DNA of 64,000 nucleotides from Apus apus. Taxonomy: Eukaryota > Chordata > Aves > Apodiformes > Apodidae. The stretch is from contig NC_067282.1 in assembly GCF_020740795.1 (NCBI RefSeq), forward strand, positions 144,508,858-144,572,857. Reading direction: 5' to 3'. The position numbers were made by a program, and so were the translations under genes. Under the pieces are notes generated by a model that saw only the letters and a list, made by a program, of their open reading frames with translations, searched no databases and was not told the origin of the DNA. Positions 51,501 to 63,398 of the stretch are shown piece after piece. Position 1 is the first letter of the stretch. Every line of letters begins with the position of its first letter.

Positions 51501-54500
51501 CATCTCTCAAGCCTGTCAAGGTCCTCCTGGATGGCATGTATGTTTAAAACAGGTACCTACTTCACAATTCTCTGCTTTGATAGAAGCCTCAACTGCTAAT
51601 TGTAATACCAATATTTGGTCTACACAAGTTAGAAAAATTGTGAACCCAACGGTGAATTTTTTCTATTGTGATATGTTACTTAAAGCACCTGAAAAGTTCT
51701 TATAAGCACCCCTACACTTATTTTGACTTAAGCTAACAAAAAGGTAGACGCATACTTTTCAGGTGTTGTTTGTTGATAAGTATCTAGCTTATCCACCATA
51801 ATCAAATGCAAGCTGAGGCCCTTTGTCTCAGTGAAAAGAATATAATTCCAGAAACAAACTGCTAAATAAACTGAACTACTGAGCCATCTGTGCTTCAGTT
51901 GTTGTATCAGCATTTTTAGACAAACAAACCTGATACACGAGTTGTTCTGTAGAACAGCAATGAACCTAGTGTTTCCTAGTTACAGCTTCTAGAAACTTGT
52001 GCTACAATCCCAGCTTCAGAGATCTCAAATACATCTACTATAGAAAACAGTTATTTTCCCCTCCCCCAAATCTTTAATCTAACTGTCTGAGACTTGAGTG
52101 AGAAATATTGGAAGCCACTCACTATTTGCATTAGTAAATGATGAAACAGGAATGAAAGGACATTTTACAGCTTCTCTTAGGTCTTATAGATGTCTATTTA
52201 AAAGTTTGTCCAAAAGCACTCGCCTCTCACTTAAGCAACAGCTCAGAGTAGTGGCAACAACTAGTTCCGACTGAATAAGCTGTTGCAGACAAAGGTATTG
52301 TAACTTCTAAAAAAGAGGCTCTCTGTCCAGAATATTACTGTAATTGATGAGTTAATGTGCTAATATTCCAGATCATGAACTAAAACAGCCAATGATCAGA
52401 CACACTTTCTAAGCTACCTCTGCTTAAAATAGTAAGAATCCAAAACTGAAGATGAAAAGCTTCAGTTATAGCACCAGGGCTTGTCTATCAGATATGACAC
52501 AGGGATGCACAACTGAAAAAAACCCCAACGTTTAACCACTAATCCTTCAGGACACTTAGCCAAATCTATAGACCTGTATACCTTAACATGATGAAAAACT
52601 AATGTTGGCTATAGATACTGTAAGTACTGCATCCATTGAACACAGCACAGCATCCATTTTCACAGGCAACACTGAGCTGGTGCAAAAGGGTTTTTTTCTC
52701 CAGAAGTGATTGGTCAGACTCCATGTTTTAGCACTGCTGCATTTTTATCTGATTTGGATGACACCCTCTGTAATGGTATACTAAGCAGAAAATACCATAT
52801 GGGTGCCAGATGATTGCTCAAGAACAGACATTAACCATACTTAGACCAGAAATCAGATGAGGTCTCAGTTATTCAGTACTACACCATTAGCAGACTGACA
52901 ACAGATGACATTATCAAAATAGAAAAATTTCCTACAAAACACCTATTAATGTAGTTTCATACAAATTCTAGCTTAACATATCAGACCATCTACTCATGGA
53001 ATTCAGAAAGCAAGTTTGGACAGAAAAATACAGCTTACCATGATTCAATTCCTTAGTGCCACTAAGTTTGTATTAGAGTAAAATACTAAGTTCAGGGATA
53101 AAGCAATCCAAAAGTTTAGTAATAGTTTTCAGACTATTTCCAGCATAAGATCATTGCTCCAAAAGTTAACCAGCTGAACAAAGATTAAAAGTCACTAGCA
53201 TCCAATCTACATTTGGTTGCTAGCTCTGAATTAAAGCATTTTCACTTACTGTAAGAGCCCAAACATCAACATCTGAATTAAAATCCTCAGTAAATGTTGC
53301 TCAAAGAACTCACAGGAAGTGACTGTTTTCCTTCTAGGAGAACAGTAGGTGCCAGCATATTGGGTTTCAATTTCAGTTTATGCTAGCTTGATATATTGAC
53401 ATCTGTGTGTATCTAAAAAAAAACAAATAAGCCCCAAAAACCCAACAAAACAAAACCCCCACACAATAATAAACAAAAGTTCTCAAAATTAAGGTTGTAT
53501 TCCATCATGAAGATATGAGACAATAACCAGGAAGACAAGTATATCTTCCAAAAAGTACTGCTATAATTTAAAAAAACCCACTGAATTTAAATATTCCATT
53601 TGGGACTTAGCGTCATAATTATAACTTACTTCTTCAGAGTCTGAACAAAGGATATGTCCTAGGCAAGATCAAATGTTTTGTCAAACACAAAACAATGAAG
53701 CTTAGCTTCTAAAGAAGTTTTCATATAAGATTAACAGGCATGATTTTCCTGTGCACATTGAGTCTACATTTTCTTTACACAGTAATGCATAAAAATATAC
53801 GAAAAATCAAAAGCAGTACAGAAGTCTTGTGTCTCAATGCAGATCTTCGTGACATGCTGAAGCAGCTGATTATTAGAATAAAGTAAAAAAAAAAAAGGAA
53901 GTAAAAAACTTGATCAGAACAGCTGCTTTTAAATCTATAGATCTTGCTTTCTAAGCAGCATATACTTTAAAAACACATTATCATCCACAGAATGGCTCTG
54001 TAAGTCAATTATATACATTTGGATTATTCAGTTGCACTGCAATTCTTCCATTAAAACCTACCAATACTGATAAAATTTAAATAATCAATAGACAAAAGTT
54101 GAGTATTTTTTCCATATTTCACCAGGACTTACTATTGAAAGATGCTTTACTAACAGTCTACAAGTTCGTCACAAGAACTGGACTAAAGACTGTATTTCAT
54201 GTTATACTCTAATTAAAGGAACATACTTCAAAATGAAATTTATTTACTATTGAGTTACTATCTCCAAGATAAATTTAAGTAACAGATAATTAATGCTTTA
54301 TTACAGGCTAAATTCAAGTTTTTTTTAAACCATGCTAAATATTCATTCCCTTAACAAAGGAAGAAGTAATAATATTATTTAAGTTATTGAAAACTTAGCA
54401 ATACAAGAAATGAAGATTCTTCCAAATGGCTCGCTTGAATACAAAGGATCCTGCAATTTTATTTTATTTTTTTATACAGGGCATACACAGAAACACAGAC

Positions 54501-57500
54501 CTCAACTCACAGAAACTCTCCTGACCTATCTCTTTATATATGAGGACTTGAAACCTCCTCCTCCCAATTGCACTGCCTGAATCAAGTATTGGAGGCATTT
54601 TTTTAACAAAAAAAAGTCCTTCTTTAAACATTTATTGCCTATGGTATTTGCATTCATAGCATCAGTAGCAAATCAGTTTAGAAGAGATACACTGACGGTA
54701 ACAGTTTTGATGGTAACAGTTCTGTGGACTGCTCTCTCTATCTTTTGTCTCAAATAGCTTTCCAGCTCATCTTTCCTCCTTGAAGCTAATCACTAATTTA
54801 TAGGCCCTAAGTGTGTTGAAAAGCAAGTTCATAAATTACTGAAGTTTGAGGAGGGAAAGTATAAGTCACTCAGCGATAATTATCAAGATTTCATCTTAGC
54901 CCATAAGAAACTTTGAGAGCACAATTCTGTTTTATAAACCGACTCCGTAATTAGACACTTTAGAATATTCTTTGAACTTTGGCTGGAAGTATAACAGGCA
55001 AATCTCCAGAATACCTTTGTAGTGATGTTTTGGTCTGCTCAGCCTATTAGCCACTGCATGCAATTACTCTATTTGATTTTCAAAGTGTAGCTGAAGGCTA
55101 AGTAAAATTATTTCACCCTTTCCCTTTTGGCCTTTAAACCAGTGAGGAAAGCAACAACGTATACAAGCAAAAACAAAAATCTGGACTATACTCTTATTCC
55201 TGTTGCAGCACAAAAGGTATAAAAATTCTTTCTTTGGAGAAATGCAATAACCCTTGGCGTATTATGTATCTGTATTATGTATTATGTATTTGTACTGAAC
55301 TACAGAATTTCATTGCACGCAGAAGACTAGTAAAGACGATACAAACAGGCAAACTGCTAAAAAAGCCCAAAACCCCAAGTCCCCCGAACTACTTCAAAGC
55401 CACAGTCATGCACATGTATTATGCGTTTACAACTCCATACTTCTTTTTCTCTTCCTACTCTTTCTTCTCGTGATTTCAACTGCTTTCAGGATAACATCAA
55501 GTTATTTGCTGTTCTTTTCTGTATTAAAAAACAAACAACACCAAACAACAACAACACCCAAGCAACAAACACAAACCACCAAAAAAACGAAACACAGACA
55601 AGTACATTTCAGTCAAACTGAGAATTAATACAAGAACTGTAACTTATTCAATGGGACTTATTGATGCTGATTGGTTTCCAAGTCAGAGAGCTATAGATCT
55701 TCACTGCTTCAGAGTGCACCACAGATATTAGTCCCTTAAACATTTAAAGGAAACTACTGTTTCCCTCCCCAGCTTTGGCGTGTGATTGCATAATTTGCCA
55801 TTGGCTGCTTTAGCACCATTCTGCAGTAAAAAGAAAAGAGTCAATAGCATATCCAGCATCTAATAAAAAAAATCAAATTCTTTTTAATATGAGCTGCAAT
55901 AATTTGTAACTAGCTCTCCTCATAATGAGCTAAAGCAGACAAACATCTAATTGTTCAAAACTGCTGACAGTGCAACCAGTAAGAAAAACAATTGTTACAT
56001 AATGGACTGGTCAGTTATTAATTCCAGTTAATGCTTTTGTCCTAGTAAAAGGAAATCTATCTATACAAATGTCAACTACAGCTTTCCATACAATTGTACT
56101 GGCTGGTAAATAAAACATTCACAGCGCAGCTTTTGCTAGAGAAGGAAGAAAAATTATTAATAACTTAATACAAGCCCTCAACTTCAGAAGTGTGAGAACT
56201 ATATACAAAGAATAAACTTTGTTCACACTTTTGTCTGGATGCATATTCAGAAGTCCAAACAAGCACAAAAGGGTGATAAAAAAACCTAAGAATACTGCTG
56301 GGATGCATATAAAACCCCCCAAAAATTACTTGAGCAATACAACTCTATACATGCCCTGGCTTTCTGTATCTTTCCTAAATTTTCACTTGCAACCTTGCAT
56401 CTACACCTTTTAAGTGCCTTTCAGTCTCATAAAAATTCTTGAGAATGTTTGGACTTAAGAATCCTGCATTTCTGAGTCCATTCTGTTCTACTTAAACTTG
56501 GGTGCAATATCTGACCTTTAGGTCCTGATATTTTAATAGCTGAGCATATACTTCAGAATAAGCATACAGAACTCATTTGGTCTATTGTGACCTCTCCAGG
56601 TGATTTCTAATTATGCATTTTGAAACTGCTGCAAGTTCTATTAATTCACTATTTTTACTTAGGTGGCCTGTGTGACTCATAAATTGCAGGGCACTCAAGT
56701 CAACAGTCAATGCATAACCTACACAACTAACAAAACTTTCCACATATTATCCCAAATGGAGGCCGAATACAAGCCACTCATCTTCTATATGCCCTTGTGT
56801 TGAAATCAAAATTAACTGAATTGAAAAATAAGCTAGGCTTGAAAAACAAGGACTTAGTAAAAATAAAACTGATACAAAAAGGAAAACTGAGGTTAGAATA
56901 AGGGAGGGTGGGAAGAAAAGGAGCAGCATTAGAAATAAATATTTTCCACACAACCATCAAATTCCTACTTGTTATTCGTAACCTATTCCTAACTTCATAC
57001 TGTCATACTTAGTAAAGCATATGTGGAAGATCACAGACTCAGACAAAACAGGATATATTCACAGCAGACATTACATTCACTTTTAATTTAGGGAATAGAA
57101 TTTATTAGCAAAACTTTCAGCAACAAAAAATTAAATTCAGTGCCTCATTAGAATCCAATTTTGATCACTCTGTTTTTTGCAGCAAACATCAATTAGACAC
57201 AGGACAAAGCAGTATGATAAGAACAGCCTAAAGAGAAACAAATAAAGTCTTAATTTTTTAGTTAAGTGTAAAGAAGTCAAACACGAGTCACCTACTTAGG
57301 CCTCATACTTAGGATCTCTTAAAGTCACAAAGAGTTTCAGAGCATAGAAGCCAACTGAAAGAACAACACTATCACAGGCCTGACATCAACAACTCAGAAA
57401 GATACTGCTACAGTTAGCAGTTCTAGATTTGTGACCTGCATTATCATGAACTCCACTTACATTTCAGATTAAAACTGTACCACAGTTGTATCTATACCTT

Positions 57501-60500
57501 CACAAAACAAACAGATTTGAGAATTCTGGGATGTTAGTTCAGTCAGCAAGTCATACGTTCCACCACAATACTAGGTTTACAGGCAAGTTTATTAATCCAT
57601 GCTGTTCCTACAAACTACTTTAAGAACTAATGCACAAGCTAATAATATTTGTGAGCATTTCCTCAGACTCTTTTGAATTAGACTGGGGAAATTAGCATCC
57701 TGAATAAGTTTTTTTCGTCAATCTCACATGTCATATTGTACCTCCTACTAAAATGTAGCTGCAATCCTGTGCTCTTCTGAGCTTTTCTAGTACATTTGCA
57801 GCATTTTAGTTAGGAGTAACTCTACAACGAATATGGAATCTTCAACAGCAGGTTACAGGAGCAAGCTATTGTCTGGTTTCATAAAATTAAGGTTTAGGTC
57901 ATCATGGTCAAATTTACAAAACGTAGAATGAACATCAAGCTTAAGTAGAACTAAGAGTCAAAACAAAGTTGTATCTTTAACTCCAGCATGCTCAACAGTA
58001 ATCAAAAGGAAAAGAACAGAAGGCCTAGAGTACTCCAGATAAAGAAAAACCCACGTAGTACAGGATTCAGCATAACATTGTGTAGTTACAGTAAAGAGAT
58101 ATCCAAGAGGCTCCACAGGGGATAAACTCAGTCCAGCAGCTCCCAGGTCAGTGCTAGCCCTTTATATACTCCTCAACAAACTACTGAAGTATACTCACAC
58201 TGTGCTGTAACCCAGCCAAACTTTGAGGCTTCCTGACACTTAAGAGCAAAAAAAGTGCTTCCAAACCACAGGCAATCCAGATATCAATGTAGCCGTAATA
58301 AAGTGCACTTCACCATTCAATGTAGTGAGACAAGGTGAATTTCAATGTACCCATGGTAAGGTTAATTTGTAACTCAAGTAATCCAATGGCCATACATAAT
58401 GGCCATTTAAGTGCTAATTTTCATTTAGTTTGCTCCTGAAAGAGCAAAAATAATTTCAAGAGACACTCAGAATATTAGATGTTACCTTTCAAAAGTTAAA
58501 AGGTATTTATTTCTTCATTTTAATAACTCTTCTGGCAGACATATTTAAGTCTCTTTTTCATGACACTCAGACCTTAACTACTTTTTAAAAGGTATTTCTA
58601 AAAATGGTTTTGTTCTGGTTTCTACAGTTAGTTTTGCAGAAGTTTTCCTCATTTCTCAAAAAATATATTCAAACATCATTATATCCCAAAGAATTGCAAG
58701 ACTGTAGGTAGCATCACAATTTTGTGAAGAATGTCCAGGAGGTTGCTGTTTTCCAGCTGAGTTTACTGAAGGTCCCCCAGGGATTTGGTTTTGTTTGTTT
58801 TGTTATTTAAAAAACAAGCTCCACACCAGAAACGCCTACTAGGCAAGCACAGCAAATTTATACTTTCTAGGAACATTTTTTTCACAGCCTACCATCACTT
58901 CAACCTTCCAGTCCTCTCAGCAATAAAATTCTGGTGCTTCCAGTTTGATTGATTGTCCTACCTGCTTATAGCACTAGGTTAGCTGATTTAACAAGCATAA
59001 CTATAAGCAGTAGCATGTTTAGGAAGCAACGACACAAGGGATTACAGCAGTTCATGAAATGAGGAATTCTCAGTTAAGCTATGGGAGATGAAATTAATCT
59101 AGAACAAACATTTATTGTAACCTCTTTCTTACAAATCCCAGTTTATCTTGTCAAAAACTTTGTGCTTAGTGACTAAATTGGAATTACTTAACCTGAGAAG
59201 TCTACTGCTGACTGGAAATATTACATGTTGACGGAGAAATATTTTTAAGCACTTGTACAGCTTATACCATTCCACTGGGGAAGGAAGATAAAAAAAGGAA
59301 AAAGAGCAAACACCATTCTCATTAAGAAGGTCCATACACTTCATATACCCTACCCTTTTTCCAACTAGTACTTTTTAAACCCCTGCTCCCTTCCTGGAGG
59401 GAAGGAAATTTCTGACCTGCATGGGTCCTCCTCACCCATTTAATAGCACATTCGTTTCATCTGTTCCTATGAAAGCTTCTGCTGTCTTGTGGAATTTTAA
59501 AAATTTGAGTGGATGTACGTAGGAAGAGTGTAGAATTCCTTTAATTCCTGCAAAAATAACTCTGAAGCCAACATATGCTGGCTATACTCAAAAGGAAGAC
59601 ATCAAAGAAAGTACACACTAAAACCTACTTTTTATCCTAGTCATCATAAAAACAGATGACACCATACTTAACTGCTCGCATAACACACTAACTACAGTGT
59701 TTCAGTAGAAATTAGTATTTACGTTAAAGAAAAAGTTGACACAAATACAAGTAAAGAAATTGAGAGACTAATAAGATGTTTCTTACAAAAGGAAATAATT
59801 CTTACAGGACTATCAAAACTATACAAATAATCTTTCTTATTTTTATCAAGTAGAAGCCAACAATGTTTTCCAAATGCACAGACTGGCAGCACTAAGACAT
59901 CTTTTGCTAAGCAACAAAGCAGTATCATTTAACATCTGTCTGTTTCATTGCCAGCCCTCAGACTTAATGTTTCTAAGAAAGATTCTTTCTGAAGAAAGGA
60001 ACTTTTAAGAGAATGCAAGATATCTTCATGTAGAAATACATAAAATGCAAATAGAGACTTCCCTCTGCCTCTGTATCCTTTCTTTGTCCAAGAGCTGTTG
60101 AAGTGGCAGAAATTTTCACTACTTAAACAGGATAAACCATGTCATTGAGAAGAAAGTTTTTCACTTTACACTAAGTTTCACCTGCTGTTTGAATCAAAAT
60201 CTGAGAGCCATTAAGATTAAGCTACCTTCTCCTTGGTACCTACTAACCAAATCCCACATGAAAAGAAGAGCTACTAACGACTCCAAAGACACAACCTCCA
60301 CAGCTTATTAAACACCAGTGAAGAAAAGCCATGACTATCAGAGCCTCACATATGACAACCATTTTTACTAGTATTTTTAAAGTGCTCTAGTCATCTAGTT
60401 AGCATTTCAAAGTCCTGTCATTCAGATGTGAAACAAAAACAGAGGTCAAATGCTTTATTTTGTAATTGACAGCAAAACTGCAAGATTAGCACTAAAAGCT

Positions 60501-63040
60501 GTATTGTCTCAAATCAACTAATGAGGAAACAAGTCTAGAAAAAGAAACTAAACAAATTAAGTTGAAAACTAAGTTTTCGGACAGATACGAAACATTTCTA
60601 TGAAGATGCAGTCTGTAAGATATGTAAGACTGCCTCCCCCATTACAGGGGGAGGAAATTTCTACTACTGCAAAGTTCATATATGTAAAATTCCAGAACAT
60701 TAAATCATACTTAGCACAGGAAAGCAGAAGGGAGCAGAAGCCATATAAACTGATAAGGAAAACAGTCAAAAGAGAAAATGCAACACAGAAAAGATATTTT
60801 TTCTGAGAACTGTAACTACCAAAGCATGATTTGCCCTCACATATTTCATTAACTTAGGAGCCAAGAATGTGAAGTTCCAACTGAGGCTTCTCTTACAGTC
60901 AGAGGATTTTTAGAGTTCTCTTGCCCATCCTCAGTGAATACTTCCTGTTGTGCAGTAAAACACAACCTCATTCTTGTACTCTTTTCTTCCCTGAAGGTAC
61001 CTCCCTCTATTTCATTTAGTTTCACAAAACCAACTGTACCACCTACAAAACTTGCCAAAAATTAGAAAAAAATTAGAAACCATTAACAATGAAGAGGATC
61101 AGTCAAAACTTGCTCATATAAGCTTTATTTCCACAGGAAACCAGGCTAAGAGTTTACTAGCCCGCAATCTGTCAAGCAAACGTAATGGACTGAAAAGAAA
61201 ACATTAGACTACTTGTGTTAGTGGAAAGTAGGACACTTAGCAGCTGATGGTAGAAAGCATATTTGTAAGTGGGGGAAAAGAATGAACAAGATTAGGTCAT
61301 AAATAAGAAAAACATTCCCATGGTTTATTCACTTTCCACATTAGAAGCAGTTCTCAAACATAAGATTGTTCAAGAACTGTAGGCTTCTTTTGCTGTAATC
61401 ATCTAACTGCAATTGTATCTCTTTTTAAGATTTCTACTTCAACAGGTCAGTTAGATGGTGTCCTTCAGCCTCTTGACTACAGCATCACCCAGGCTGGCTC
61501 AAGCTTCTTTCAGCAGCAGATGGAACTAAGTATTTGACTTTGCACTGAAGCAAATGAGAGCAATCACATAAATCCATTTGCTATGAGTTGCAGTGCCACT
61601 CAGAAAGGGTTGAAAAAATAAAAACTTTGTAACTAGTACTGCAGTGATCTTGTAGATACAAACTGACTCAAAATGGTTACTGTCAAAGTTCATGCCTAAG
61701 CAATGGATACACAAGGATCCTTAATCGCTAATGTGCAGGAGTTCTCTAGATTTATAGGGAATTCCCATAAAAGCTGTAGTAAGAATCCAAATCTGCTGCT
61801 GAAACACTCTGGAAGCATCCAAAGCTGAGAAGAAATAAGACACATCAATGTAGTATCTAACTTTATTAACCCAACACAGGTACATGACCATTAACAATCA
61901 GGTGACGTGGGATAATTATACTATTCTCAGTTATTAGCTCTAGCACTTTGCAGACAGAGCAGAGCATGTGAGTGTACAGCCACTTTGATGCAAAGTCCAG
62001 TAGCTTAGCTGAAATTGTCAGAAAAAAATACTCAAGCTAAGCTGTTGGACTTTGTACTAAAGCAGCTGGAAGTACTTGCACACTTCTTGCCAAGTGTGCT
62101 ACAAGTTTGTGTAAGCTTCAACCACAGTTGACAACTGGATTAGGAAGAACTTAAGCCGCCATAGCAAGATATGTCAGCATGTATCGAGCTCCCAAAGACA
62201 ATCAGTAACTTCTTCAGAAAACTAAGTAATTATAGCTAAATTACAGGTAAAGCTCTGCTCTGATGTTTCTAGATAATATTCCTGAACAGTACAGTTCACT
62301 GAAACAAAGTCTTGCCTTTCTATACATGCACTTTACACACAGACCTCAATGACACCTGCAAGCAAATGAGGATGGAATCCAGACTCCAAATACTACAATA
62401 TACATGAAATCCTTTCACCCACTACACAGGTGTCTGCTGTTACTGTAGCCCTTGCCCTAACTAGGTATCAAAACACTTCACAGAAGGTTAATGAATTAAG
62501 CCTCAATACACCCGGTAGCTTAGCATCACCCAATTAAGCATGAGCCCTGAGGCGCAGAAAAGAAGGATAACCAAACCGAGGCCCTACATATGCATAAACA
62601 CAGAAGATCAGCAAGGCAGGACTAGAATATTGTCTGTCAATATAGGAAGTTTCAAGTACTGACCTATACCAAGTTCAGCTGCACACACTAGGGTAGACTG
62701 GGGGGGCGGAGAGGAGCAGGGCGCGGGTGAGAGAAGGAGGAAGCACAGGAACCGAGAGAAGGGGGAGGGGAAGGGTGCCCGACGGCCTGGACCCTCACTG
62801 CCGAGGGAAGCTCACAAGCAGTTTGCCCCAAGCAGGTCACGGTACCTGCCATCCCCCGGCCTCATCTGGCCGACCCCTGAACGCAGGCCCTTGAAGACTC
62901 CGAGCACATCCCTCCTGCCCACAGCGCCGCCTCGCCCACCCCAGGCCCTCGCCGCCGCCACTTCCTACCTTGGCCACATAATCCTTCACCTCATCCAAGT
63001 CTCCGTTTTTGAGGGCCCACATGAACTCCTTGTCAGACAT
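27428..63040 (-). CDS. MTPN: Myotrophin (V-1), complete four-exon coding region
   Basis: Join of 63040-62969, 38873-38760, 37521-37438 and 27514-27428 on the minus strand: 24+38+28+28 = 118 codons plus TGA, the family's usual length. The product begins [20 protein letters not shown] and ends AIKTLLQ. It is almost entirely ankyrin repeats: [20 protein letters not shown] (about residues 34-54), [20 protein letters not shown] (69-88) and [18 protein letters not shown] (100-117), with a degenerate first repeat at the N terminus. In known biology myotrophin is a small cytosolic protein that binds actin capping protein and inhibits barbed-end capping; it has also been linked to cardiac hypertrophy and NF-kB signalling. 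The start is the first in-frame ATG after an in-frame TAA at 63295-63293; context GCCGCGATGT has a purine at -3. All introns are phase 0. Residues S2, N68 and T115 differ from the mammalian protein as I remember it (C2, H68, A115). Confidence 0.97.
27813..27832 (+). repeat. (GTTT)n microsatellite
   Basis: Five uninterrupted TTTG units within MTPN intron 3. Confidence 0.85.
34880..35612 (+). mobile_element. CR1 LINE segment, end of ORF1 to start of ORF2 endonuclease
   Basis: The plus strand shows [20 protein letters not shown] near 35355-35415, equivalent to the conserved CR1 ORF2 start LKCIYTNARSMGNKQEELE. Remnants of the ITETWWDDS...WSAAMDGYKLFR block and of VALYVRECFDCIELNDSDD follow up to about 35607. 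Upstream sequence from about 34.88 kb resembles the CR1 ORF1-ORF2 spacer region. It is frame-broken. The copy stops abruptly at GGTTGAG, and the next part of the element follows in inverted orientation. Confidence 0.82.
35619..35753 (-). mobile_element. CR1 LINE segment, inverted continuation of the 34.9-kb copy
   Basis: Read on the minus strand, this segment begins TTTGTGGGTAAGAATCAAGG and continues GGAAAGGCCAATAAGGCAGA, then ...TAAGCAGCTAGGAAGAGTCTC. This is the CR1 endonuclease stretch ([13 protein letters not shown]...GVCYRPPNQDEE) that would directly follow the end of the plus-strand segment. The two pieces are separated by only a few A-rich bases. Confidence 0.78.
37438..37521 (-). CDS. 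MTPN: MTPN coding exon 3 (residues 63-90)
   Basis: Encodes [20 protein letters not shown], then CVKLLLSK: 28 codons forming the third ankyrin repeat. The acceptor is CTCAATTTACAG and the donor GTGAGA, both good. Residue 68 reads Asn (codon AAT) where I remember His in mammals. Confidence 0.97.
37522..38759 (-). other. MTPN: MTPN intron 2
   Basis: A 1.24-kb intron, donor GTATGT and acceptor ACAG. It holds A-rich runs (about 37711-37723 and 38300-38318) and a T run near 38462; nothing else is recognisable. Confidence 0.92.
38760..38873 (-). CDS. MTPN: MTPN coding exon 2 (residues 25-62)
   Basis: Encodes [20 protein letters not shown], then [18 protein letters not shown]: 38 codons covering most of the second ankyrin repeat with its hallmark PLHYAA and LLLKGADIN. 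The donor is GTATGT. The acceptor is an AG after ...TTTATATTGA, with almost no pyrimidine tract, but the frame and the protein fix it exactly. Confidence 0.97.
39156..39182 (+). repeat. (AAAC)n microsatellite
   Basis: Six to seven AAAC units, within MTPN intron 1 close to exon 2. Confidence 0.88.
41002..41378 (+). mobile_element. CR1 LINE 3' end in MTPN intron 1
   Basis: The plus strand encodes the CR1 ORF2 C terminus: [20 protein letters not shown], then [26 protein letters not shown] and [14 protein letters not shown], with frame breaks. It is followed by the typical 3' UTR and ends CCATTCTATGATTCTATTATT. A T-rich run lies directly upstream at 40979-41000. It is the youngest-looking copy here, and the only one in this cluster antisense to MTPN. 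Confidence 0.94.
43960..44180 (-). mobile_element. Probable old CR1 fragment
   Basis: The plus strand has CCATCCCTGCACCCTGGGAA, ...ACATTCCTCCTGAGTATCC and GAGCTCAGAAAGAAATTCCC, which follow the order of the reverse complement of CR1 sequence between the endonuclease and reverse transcriptase. The fragment is divergent and its borders are uncertain. Confidence 0.5.
45684..47300 (-). mobile_element. Old, long CR1 LINE copy
   Basis: Successive blocks in the reverse CR1 order can be followed: the 3' end (AATCACAGACTATTTAAGG...TCTAGTCCACC), the thumb region (GCCCAGAACTGGACACAGTA near 46180), CTGGCCGTGTTCTTGCTAAT near 46245, AAGGGCACACTC, TAGGTGCATGGGTTTACTTC near 46391, then decayed reverse transcriptase. 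Near 46880, CAGATGCATCCCAACTGATT follows, and near 47195, CCATCCCTGCACACATTTGT. Divergence is high and frames are destroyed. The upper boundary is uncertain. An A-rich insertion occurs near 46029. Confidence 0.75.
47960..49075 (-). mobile_element. CR1 LINE, reverse transcriptase region without 3' end
   Basis: The minus strand encodes CR1 reverse transcriptase pieces: [40 protein letters not shown] and [17 protein letters not shown] (49026-48840), then [16 protein letters not shown], and [20 protein letters not shown] (48526-48350). The FADD-box region is present only in decayed form. The 3' terminal part and terminal repeat are missing, so the copy is truncated at both ends. The translations are non-functional. 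Confidence 0.92.
50741..51541 (-). mobile_element. CR1 LINE, 5'-truncated copy with 3' end
   Basis: The plus strand begins CACAGAATCACAGAATGGTT and TAGGTTGGAAGGGATCC, the reverse complement of the CR1 terminus. The minus strand encodes [20 protein letters not shown] and [20 protein letters not shown] (about 51165-51050). It is broken by several frameshifts and is similar in extent to the copy at 5804-6660. Confidence 0.93.
51542..62689. other. Repeat-poor part of MTPN intron 1
   Basis: About 11 kb of AT-rich unique sequence directly downstream of the first exon. No CR1 signature, no splice-bordered exon and no RNA gene was recognised. Short A-rich patches occur (53416, 55530-55590), and there is a minor TATTATGTATT duplication at 55258-55290. 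Confidence 0.6.
62969..63040 (-). CDS. MTPN: MTPN coding exon 1 (residues 1-24)
   Basis: Encodes [20 protein letters not shown] followed by YVAK, the start of the first ankyrin repeat. It ends on a full codon (AAG) followed by the donor GTAGGA. The exon lies inside the CpG island. The 5' UTR continues upstream, at higher coordinates, in GC-rich sequence; its exact start cannot be read from the sequence. Confidence 0.97.
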
Positions 63041-63184
63041 CGCGGCCGCCTGGCAGGGACAGCGGGCGGGCGAGGCGGCGAGGGGCCGGCAGCACCTCCA
63101 CGGAGCGAGGGCGGCGGCGCGGAGGGCAGGAGCCCCTCCCCCGGCTGGCGGCCGCTCGCTGCCGGCGGTTGGGCGGGGCGGTTG

Positions 63185-63210
63185 GCGGGCGGGCGGGCGG
63201 GCGGGCGGCG
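63185..63210 (+). repeat. (GGGC)n short tandem repeat in the MTPN 5' UTR or promoter
   Basis: Several uninterrupted GGGC units about 150 bp upstream of the ATG, in the probable 5' UTR or core promoter. Confidence 0.85.
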
Positions 63211-63308
63211 GTTGGGGCTCGGGGCGGCGGAGCGAGGCCGGGCGGGCAGAGGGAAGCACGGGAAAATCCGCCCGGCTGAAGCGAAAAGCGGTTTACTCGC
63301 GCGCGGCG

Positions 63309-63321
63309 CTTCCGCTTCCGG
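63309..63321 (-). promoter_or_regulatory. Tandem ETS-type cores
   Basis: The minus strand reads CCGGAAGCGGAAG: two GGAA cores 6 bp apart, the first in the CCGGAAG context favoured by GABP/ELK factors. It lies about 270 bp upstream of the MTPN start codon, near the expected transcription start. Motif match only. Confidence 0.5.
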
Positions 63322-63398
63322 TTGCCATCCAGCTCCCCTCCCCCGCCGTCCCCTGCCCACCCCGCCGGGACACCCGCGAGCCGGGCAGGGGGCGCGGG

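Larger units (their letters stand above)
38874..62968 (-). other. MTPN: MTPN intron 1
   Basis: A 24.1-kb intron, donor GTAGGA and acceptor TTGAAG. The part nearest exon 2 (38.9-41.0 kb) is unique sequence plus an (AAAC)n run. A CR1 cluster lies at 41.0-51.5 kb. The stretch 51.55-62.69 kb shows no recognisable transposon and no convincing exon; it is AT-rich unique DNA up to the CpG island. Confidence 0.92.

Noticed and set aside
62837..63259. Open frame extending MTPN upstream of its ATG by about 73 codons
   Set aside because: The upstream start would be GTG, not ATG, and the translated sequence is proline/alanine-rich CpG-island shadow. An in-frame TAA lies at 63295-63293. The ATG at 63040 matches the family N terminus.
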